DNA of 46,413 bases from Armatimonadota bacterium (lineage in GTDB: Bacteria > Armatimonadota > UBA5829 > DTJY01): contig JANYKG010000094.1 of assembly GCA_025358205.1 (NCBI GenBank), forward strand, positions 1 to 46,413, written 5' to 3'. The position numbers and the translations under genes were made by a program. Under the pieces are notes generated by a model. That model did no database searches, was not told the origin of the DNA, and saw only the letters and a program-made list of their open reading frames with translations. Of this stretch, positions 41,973 to 46,413 are shown piece by piece; positions within the stretch are counted from its first letter, which is position 1, and each line of letters opens with the position of its first letter.

Positions 41973-43442
41973 CTACAGCGACCCTATCAACCGCCAGAAG
42001 GCTTCGCAGGAGGAGGCGATGCTCTCGCGCGGCCAGATTACCATCGGGCCGTTGAAGCTTCTGCAGCGGAGGATGGAGATCAGCTCCTTCACTTCGCCGT
42101 TGCCCAGTCCAAGCTCTGTCGGTGTGCCGTCGAACATGCCGTCTTTGACGTAGAGTTGCCGGACAATGCTCTTGGGGATGCCGTGATAGTAGACCTGAAG
42201 GAAGGGCATTTCACCAACCGCGGCGAACTCCGCCGGGTCGAACGCCAGCCCTGCTCCGGCGCCCTTGAGTACACCCACCGATACCGAGGCACTGACCTTG
42301 CTGTGTCTGTCATTCCGCACCAGAAGCGAAAGCCTGTGTCCTGACGCAGCTTCGGATGCTCTTGTGAACTGGCCGCCGGTGTTCGGGGCAATCACCAGCC
42401 TTGAACATTTAAGCGCTTTCGCAGTGGCAACGGTGGTGTACACAGATCTAATTCCAGTTACGTCAACGCTTGTGACGGACAGGCCGACATCAGCGATCTC
42501 TCGCGAGGCAGCGTCAATACCCACCGCGATGATATGCTTCAGCCAGGTCGGGCCGACCTCAACGGCGGTGATCCCGAATCGCCAGAGCAGCGAGGCCAAT
42601 GCCTTCAAGTCAGGTACATCGTTCACGCGCACCGACAGTGTGAAATCTTCCTTATCCAGGAAAGCCTTGCGGACAAATCCTCGCTGTCGAACACAGTCAG
42701 CGCAGGCCGGGTTGTCACATAGTGCGGTGGACGGGTCTGCCTTCAGCGCTTCCGTGGCAATTCGGACGGTTTCGCCTGCGTCCATCAACCGGCAGACAGC
42801 CTTTCCGATCTTACCAACCTTCATTATCCCGGCCTTGCGGAAAAGTGGATCGAGGCCAATGAAGTTCCGGTGCGGGCCGGGGAACCTGTCGAGGGTGATC
42901 TTCTTGATGTCGCCGACAAGTGGATCGCGATACCTGAACGTGCGCTCCGCCAGGAACGCGCAGTCCGCGTAGTCCTCAGCCGTGTGGAGCAGCGTATTGC
43001 GGTCCTGGTCCACGCCCATGAGCAGAACCTTCCCGCCCCATTCAGCCAGGCGACCGAACGGAGTATCCGCTCCGCAGGCGGTCGGCGCTTTCGCGTGGTC
43101 GCGGATCAGGTCACCTGCGCGCGCACCGTAAGCCGCAGTCGGATGAGTGGGGTGCAGGCTGCGAACGACGCCTGGCCGGGTGCGGAACACCTCTGTGATG
43201 ACGCCCATATCAGAGGGTGAATCCTTCACATCGAAGACTGCGTCATCGGTGATGCACGGAGGGTAGAGAGTCGGCATGGCGATGGTTCCTGTCGGTCCGA
43301 CTGCTTCGATGAGCGCGTCAATAACCGCATTCGCGCCGCCTTCCACCCGCCCCAGGCTGGACAGCGCGCTGTGAACCATGATGATGTCGCCATCCTGCAC
43401 GCCAAGTTCTCTTATGCCGTGAATGATATCGTTCTTAGTCAC
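41973..43442 (-). CDS. AAC(3)-like acetyltransferase fused to TIM-barrel-like domain
   Basis: 489 residues. Residues 1-265 match the AAC(3)/YokD aminoglycoside N-acetyltransferase family: MVHSALSSLGRVEGGANAVIDALIEAVGPTGTIAMPTL, SLHPTHPTAAYG (active-site His) and LLMGVDQDRNTLLHTAED. A cysteine pair (CDNPACADC) sits at the junction. Residues about 268-489 (FTLSVRVNDVPDLKALASLLWRFGITAVEVG, VTSVDVTG, CSRLVIAPNTGG, FLQVYYHGIP) look like a sugar-phosphate-isomerase/AP-endonuclease-2-like barrel. No frameshift separates them. The N-terminal family includes both resistance enzymes and sugar or amino-sugar acylases; the fusion argues for the latter. Confidence 0.7.
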   Translation of the reverse strand: MTKNDIIHGIRELGVQDGDIIMVHSALSSLGRVEGGANAVIDALIEAVGPTGTIAMPTLYPPCITDDAVFDVKDSPSDMGVITEVFRTRPGVVRSLHPTHPTAAYGARAGDLIRDHAKAPTACGADTPFGRLAEWGGKVLLMGVDQDRNTLLHTAEDYADCAFLAERTFRYRDPLVGDIKKITLDRFPGPHRNFIGLDPLFRKAGIMKVGKIGKAVCRLMDAGETVRIATEALKADPSTALCDNPACADCVRQRGFVRKAFLDKEDFTLSVRVNDVPDLKALASLLWRFGITAVEVGPTWLKHIIAVGIDAASREIADVGLSVTSVDVTGIRSVYTTVATAKALKCSRLVIAPNTGGQFTRASEAASGHRLSLLVRNDRHSKVSASVSVGVLKGAGAGLAFDPAEFAAVGEMPFLQVYYHGIPKSIVRQLYVKDGMFDGTPTELGLGNGEVKELISILRCRSFNGPMVIWPRESIASSCEAFWRLIGSL

Positions 43443-43486
43443 ATCGTACTCCTACTCTTACACTTACTCGCCACTCAGTCTCTCAA
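43443..43486. repeat. ACTCTTACACTTACTC-type word repeat
   Basis: Short tandem variants of ACTCCTACTCTTACACTTAC lie directly upstream of the minus-strand fusion gene. Similar words occur at 40750-40770. Confidence 0.5.
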
Positions 43487-43561
43487 GTAAATCTACTGAC
43501 ACTAGTTTACATCCAAGCCATCGCCGTGTAAAGGGCTGCCGGGCGCGGTGCGGTGTTTCTG

Positions 43562-43570
43562 TGATATAAT
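43562..43570 (+). promoter_or_regulatory. Extended -10 promoter of mpg
   Basis: TGATATAAT is an extended -10 element; no -35 match is present. The ATG at 43579 begins 8 nt later and has no ribosome site, so the mRNA is probably leaderless. Confidence 0.55.
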
Positions 43571-43578
43571 CCGGTGTC

Positions 43579-44166
43579 ATGGTTGAGAGAATTGAGCACA
43601 ACCTTCCGCGTGAGTTCTACCTGCAGCCGACGATAGAAGTCGCAAAGGCGCTCCTGGGCAAGGTACTGTTCCATCGTCATGAGCGCGGCATTATCTCCGG
43701 TAGGATTGTTGAAACCGAGGCGTATCTGTGTGATGATCCTGCGTGCCATTCATCTAGGGGGATGACCGCCAGGAATGAGACGATGTTCGGCGAACCGGGC
43801 AGAGCATACGTCTACTTCATCTACGGGATGTACCACTGTTTCAACACGGTTACAGGGCCGGTGGGTGTTGGCGAGGGCGTGCTGGTGCGCGCGCTTGAGC
43901 CGTTGGACGGCCTCGAACTCATGAAGGAGAACCGTGGTACCCACGCGCTTGCCAATCTTACAAGCGGCCCGGGGAAGCTGTGTCAGGCACTGGGTTTGGA
44001 CCTGCTGCATAAGGGTCTGGACCTGACCGGCAGCGAACTGGTGATAGTGGATGACGGCATGCAGGTCGCGGAGATAGTCGAAGCGCCGAGAGTGGGAATA
44101 ACCCTAGCTGCGGACAAGCAATGGCGTTTCTACATCCGCGGGAACAGATTCGTTTCTCGGAAGTAA
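43579..44166 (+). CDS. mpg: 3-methyladenine DNA glycosylase (AAG/MPG family)
   Basis: 195 residues. Removes alkylated purines. LPREFYLQPTIEVAKALLGKVLFHR, IVETEAYLCDDPACHSSRGMTARNETMFGEPGRAYVYFIYGMYHCFN (catalytic Glu and DNA-intercalating Tyr region) and SGPGKLCQALGLD are all family hallmarks; length is normal. Single gene, apparently expressed from a leaderless transcript. Confidence 0.95.
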   Translation: MVERIEHNLPREFYLQPTIEVAKALLGKVLFHRHERGIISGRIVETEAYLCDDPACHSSRGMTARNETMFGEPGRAYVYFIYGMYHCFNTVTGPVGVGEGVLVRALEPLDGLELMKENRGTHALANLTSGPGKLCQALGLDLLHKGLDLTGSELVIVDDGMQVAEIVEAPRVGITLAADKQWRFYIRGNRFVSRK

Positions 44167-44235
44167 GCGAACAATAAGCGCTTTCTTGCGTCCATGATAG
44201 TATCACGGAATATCATTGTAGAGTTGGAGATCATT

Positions 44236-45072
44236 TTGTTAGTCAAGCCTTCAGTCATCATCCCCATTGTCATTTCAGTCATGGTTTTCTCAGGCGTTGA
44301 AGCCGCAGATTTGCCCGCGACGTCAGCGAGTCAGCCGCCAGCAGTAACGGCGACTGCACCAGCAGCAAATCCCGAAGCCGAACCATCACGGACGGTCACG
44401 TTCAAGCCATCTGTTACGCGGACACTGGATACTCAATTGAGCGGATTCACCTCCCAGGACGCCGAGCAGTTGTTCGCCCGATTGGCGCTGCAGGAAACGC
44501 GCAAGAAGCAGAACTGGTTCGTCAGGGGTTCGCTGGCCAAAACCAAGACCATAAACGGAAAGAGCACTGCCAGCGTACTAACCAGTCGGTTGGATTCGCG
44601 GCTTGAGCACATGACTTCGCCGAACTCCTACACGGTGTTGACGGGAGTTTTGAGCAGGCGTGACAGAAATTACTCGAAACGAAAGGACCAGGAGTCCGGC
44701 TACCAGTTCATGTCCTATGGAGTCGGCAAGCCCCTTGGCCCCAAAGCTAAGGGTGATATCGGCTTGGGTTTCATCGAGATATTCGAAGAGTCACGAGGCA
44801 TCAGTCCGTCCGCAATGGTCTCCTTGCGCGGATCACGGCCGCTGGGCAAGACTCTGACGTTGGAGAGCGATCTGCTTGTGCTGCAGCCGTTGACACGCAT
44901 ACGAGACACGAAGATTGACTCTGAAATCGGTTTGGCGCACGCCTTGTCTCCAGGCCTGTCTCTCCGTCTGACTTGGTCGCTGAACAATCTTGTGCGGTCA
45001 ATCAACACCAACCGCGAATGGGATTCGGGTATTCGCGTGAGCATATCCTATCGGCATACGTCCACGAAATGA
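44236..45072 (+). CDS. DUF481-like outer-membrane beta-barrel protein
   Basis: 278 residues from a TTG at 44236 with GGAG six nt before; this start gives a clean signal peptide (MLVKPSVIIPIVISVMVFSGVEA). An ATG at 44194 is possible but adds 14 residues and has no ribosome site. After a Pro/Ala/Thr-rich linker the second half alternates strands (SYTVLTGVLSRRDRNYSKRKDQESGYQFMSYGVGKPL, GDIGLGFIEIFEES, SLRLTWSLNN, SGIRVSISYRHTS), as in DUF481/YdiY proteins. It implies an outer membrane. Confidence 0.65.
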   Translation: MLVKPSVIIPIVISVMVFSGVEAADLPATSASQPPAVTATAPAANPEAEPSRTVTFKPSVTRTLDTQLSGFTSQDAEQLFARLALQETRKKQNWFVRGSLAKTKTINGKSTASVLTSRLDSRLEHMTSPNSYTVLTGVLSRRDRNYSKRKDQESGYQFMSYGVGKPLGPKAKGDIGLGFIEIFEESRGISPSAMVSLRGSRPLGKTLTLESDLLVLQPLTRIRDTKIDSEIGLAHALSPGLSLRLTWSLNNLVRSINTNREWDSGIRVSISYRHTSTK

Positions 45073-45107
45073 TGAGTCGTGCCATATCCTGGGTATACTA
45101 GCTCTAG

Positions 45108-45181
45108 CGCGGATTATGATTGTCCTGCATAATCCGCGGCCTTCAGAGCATAATTCATGTCTTTCATGAATAATGCGGACC
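45108..45181 (+). repeat. Double-hairpin element, copy 3, ahead of the thioredoxin-reductase-like gene
   Basis: Hairpin A: 45108-45118 with 45128-45138, perfect 11 bp. GGCCTTC linker. Hairpin B: 45148-45159 with 45165-45176, one mismatch, then GGACC. A TATACT box (45094-45099) lies just upstream and the ribosome site directly downstream, so it would form nearly the whole 5' UTR. Confidence 0.8.
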
Positions 45182-45196
45182 AGTGAGGTGAAGACT

Positions 45197-46132
45197 ATGA
45201 AGGATGTCATTATCATTGGCGGCGGTCCGGCTGGCATGACTGCGGCAATCTATGCGGCACGGAAAGCCCTCGATCAGGTGTTCATTAGTCCGTATCTTGG
45301 CGGGCAGGCGGCCTGGGCGGGCCAGATAGAAAACTTCCTCGTATATCCATACGTTACCGGCACCGACCTGGCGCTGCAGTTTCAGGATCATATTGATCAC
45401 TTCAACGTCAATCACGTGGCCGACACGGTATCCGGGATTGTGAAGAACGGCCAGACTTTTATCGTGACCACCGAGGGTGGGGAGCAGTTTGAAGGCAAGT
45501 GCGTCATTGTTACTGCGGGGCGAACGGCGCGCACACTCGGCGTGCCGGGCGAACAGGAGTTCAAGGGGAAGGGCGTATCCTACTGCGCCACCTGTGATGC
45601 ACCGCTCTACAAGGGGAAGGATGTTGCGGTAGTGGGCGGTGGGAACGCCGGTGTGGATGCTGCCATCCAGCTCGCCAGAATAGCGAATCACGTCTACCTC
45701 ATCGAATCAACCCCCCGCCTCAATGCTGACAAGAAGTACCAGGAGAACCTGGGCGCGGACTCGAACGCGACTCTGATGCTTCGCACTGAGGTGAACTCGA
45801 TGCATGGAAACCAGTTCCTGGAGTCCATTGTTGTCAGAAACCTGGATACAGACGAACAGCAGTCCATCCCCGTGGGCGGGATATTTGTGGAGATCGGGTC
45901 TATGCCGAGCGTTCATTTTCTGCCGCCGGAGGTTGAGGTCAACAAACGCGGCGAGATCGTTGTGGACTGCGAGTGCCATACCAACCTGGATGGGTTGTTC
46001 GCTGCCGGTGACGTCACCAGCATTCCGTTCAAGCAGATCATCATCGCTGCGGGTGAGGGCGCAAAGGCTCTCTTGTCGGCAAACAGCTATCTTATCCGCA
46101 CATTCCCACGTCGCCCCCTATCGTCGTCCTGA
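45197..46132 (+). CDS. trxB: Thioredoxin reductase-like FAD/NAD(P)-binding protein
   Basis: 311 residues from the ATG with GAGGTG 6 nt before; frame open from 45173. FAD-binding VIIIGGGPAGMTAAIYAAR at the N-terminus, redox cysteines Cys130 and Cys133 (CATCDAPLYKGKDVAV), NADPH-binding VVGGGNAGVDAA, and the FAD GLFAAGDVTS motif: the complete class II thioredoxin reductase layout. Low-molecular-weight relatives acting on other disulfide proteins (AhpF- or NrdH-linked) are possible. Its 3' end overlaps a minus-strand open frame that stops at 46087. Confidence 0.9.
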   Translation: MKDVIIIGGGPAGMTAAIYAARKALDQVFISPYLGGQAAWAGQIENFLVYPYVTGTDLALQFQDHIDHFNVNHVADTVSGIVKNGQTFIVTTEGGEQFEGKCVIVTAGRTARTLGVPGEQEFKGKGVSYCATCDAPLYKGKDVAVVGGGNAGVDAAIQLARIANHVYLIESTPRLNADKKYQENLGADSNATLMLRTEVNSMHGNQFLESIVVRNLDTDEQQSIPVGGIFVEIGSMPSVHFLPPEVEVNKRGEIVVDCECHTNLDGLFAAGDVTSIPFKQIIIAAGEGAKALLSANSYLIRTFPRRPLSSS

Positions 46133-46281
46133 TTGCGCAGGTTGCTTGTATAATAGGGGATACACAAGGCTCCCTCCTCTGCAACAAACGGCACAAAAGG
46201 CCGATAACCGTAGTAACCGGTGATTCCATCGGCGTTTGCGGTACCGGCGCTTAACGCCCACTTTCCGGTATCACCGAGATG
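46087..46281 (-). pseudogene. Possible 3' remnant of a gene cut by the IS element
   Basis: On the minus strand, 64 codons are open from the IS boundary to a TAG at 46087 with no start codon: LGDTGKWALSAGTANADGI, then TGYYGYRPFVPFVAEEG and IPYYTSNLRNQ. The composition is protein-like up to about residue 50, but the last part overlaps the end of trxB. It may be the tail of an interrupted gene or chance. Confidence 0.25.
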
Positions 46282-46413
46282 TGATCCTCCCCCGATTTTG
46301 TGGACACCCTAGCTATGCAGCTTGACGCTGCTGAATCCACTGCTTCTCAAAGTCTGCCGGACTCATTGACCCCAGGCTCGAATGACGCCTCTGTCTGTTG
46401 TAGAACACTTCGA
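46282..46413 (-). mobile_element. IS3-family element, right end
   Basis: A terminal inverted repeat of about 25 bp begins at 46282 with TGATCCTCCCCCG and ends GTGGACA. Seven nt further in, an IS3-type transposase terminates. The element continues beyond the window. Confidence 0.8.
46313..46411 (-). CDS. IS3-family transposase (OrfB), C-terminal end only
   Basis: Reading the minus strand, the last 32 residues are EVFYNRQRRHSSLGSMSPADF followed by EKQWIQQRQAA and TAG. YNxxRRHSSLGxxSPxxFE is the conserved C-terminus of the DDE integrase-like OrfB of IS3 elements. The rest lies outside the window. Confidence 0.88.
   Translation of the reverse strand, partial: EVFYNRQRRHSSLGSMSPADFEKQWIQQRQAA

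Noticed and set aside
41973-43442. Aminoglycoside resistance gene
   Set aside because: The N-terminal domain is AAC(3)-like, but the fused barrel and the sugar-catabolic context do not support a resistance role.
46155-46281. ydaO-type (c-di-AMP) riboswitch before the IS element
   Set aside because: Only the GCTTAACGCC string is reminiscent; the other conserved blocks are missing.

Overview
The window is bacterial, gene-dense and roughly 55-60 % G+C by eye. A DUF481-type beta-barrel protein, a lipoprotein-anchored sugar-binding protein and Tat-exported oxidoreductases point to a diderm. The mix of a YfhO-type membrane protein, a GH99/WbsX-like secreted protein, paired Gfo/Idh/MocA oxidoreductases and paired ECF sigma modules fits Armatimonadota or a neighbouring deep lineage. 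That placement is an inference from gene content; no rRNA is present to settle it. No tRNA, rRNA or CRISPR array was seen.

Layout. 1-3445: two large polytopic membrane proteins, the first cut by the window edge. 3596-4171 (minus): a small PilZ-like protein. 4420-12022: a complete tryptophan operon trpE-G-D-C-F-B-A followed by deoC, with a good sigma70 promoter, a leader holding a terminator and a mutually exclusive antiterminator upstream of trpE, and an intrinsic terminator after deoC. 12199-12963: recO. 13095-18512: an apparent insertion holding a metallophosphoesterase and a tightly coupled four-gene set (B12-type radical SAM, SRPBCC cyclase-like, ketosynthase, methyltransferase). A second, diverged copy of the recO 3' end lies directly after it. 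18657-22907: a dienelactone hydrolase facing two tandem ECF-sigma/membrane-protein modules on the minus strand, one ending in a YhfC-type membrane peptidase. 23112-27270: aroK, adenosine deaminase, an orphan MNT nucleotidyltransferase, surE and two amidohydrolase-like proteins. 27323-41799: a carbohydrate region with a GH99-like protein, an MFS transporter, a sugar ABC binding protein and two permeases without an ATPase, an FGE-like protein, two Gfo/Idh/MocA oxidoreductases, a sugar isomerase-like protein, GDPD and ApbE; a vapBC module interrupts it. 41973-43442 (minus): an AAC(3)-like/TIM-barrel-like fusion. 43579-46132: mpg, a DUF481-like protein and a thioredoxin-reductase-like flavoprotein. 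46282-46413: one end of an IS3-family element.

Three layers of unexplained structure stand out. (1) A family of roughly 75-nt double-hairpin elements occurs three times with compensatory stem changes; the copy ahead of trpE is built into an attenuator-like leader. (2) Many spacers consist of degenerate, locus-specific short words arranged as inverted repeats, similar in style to cyanobacterial STRRs; the same material appears in frame inside trpC and apbE. (3) The recO tail duplication brackets the ketosynthase island and marks a recombination junction. Functional calls rest on motifs read by eye; no database search was possible.
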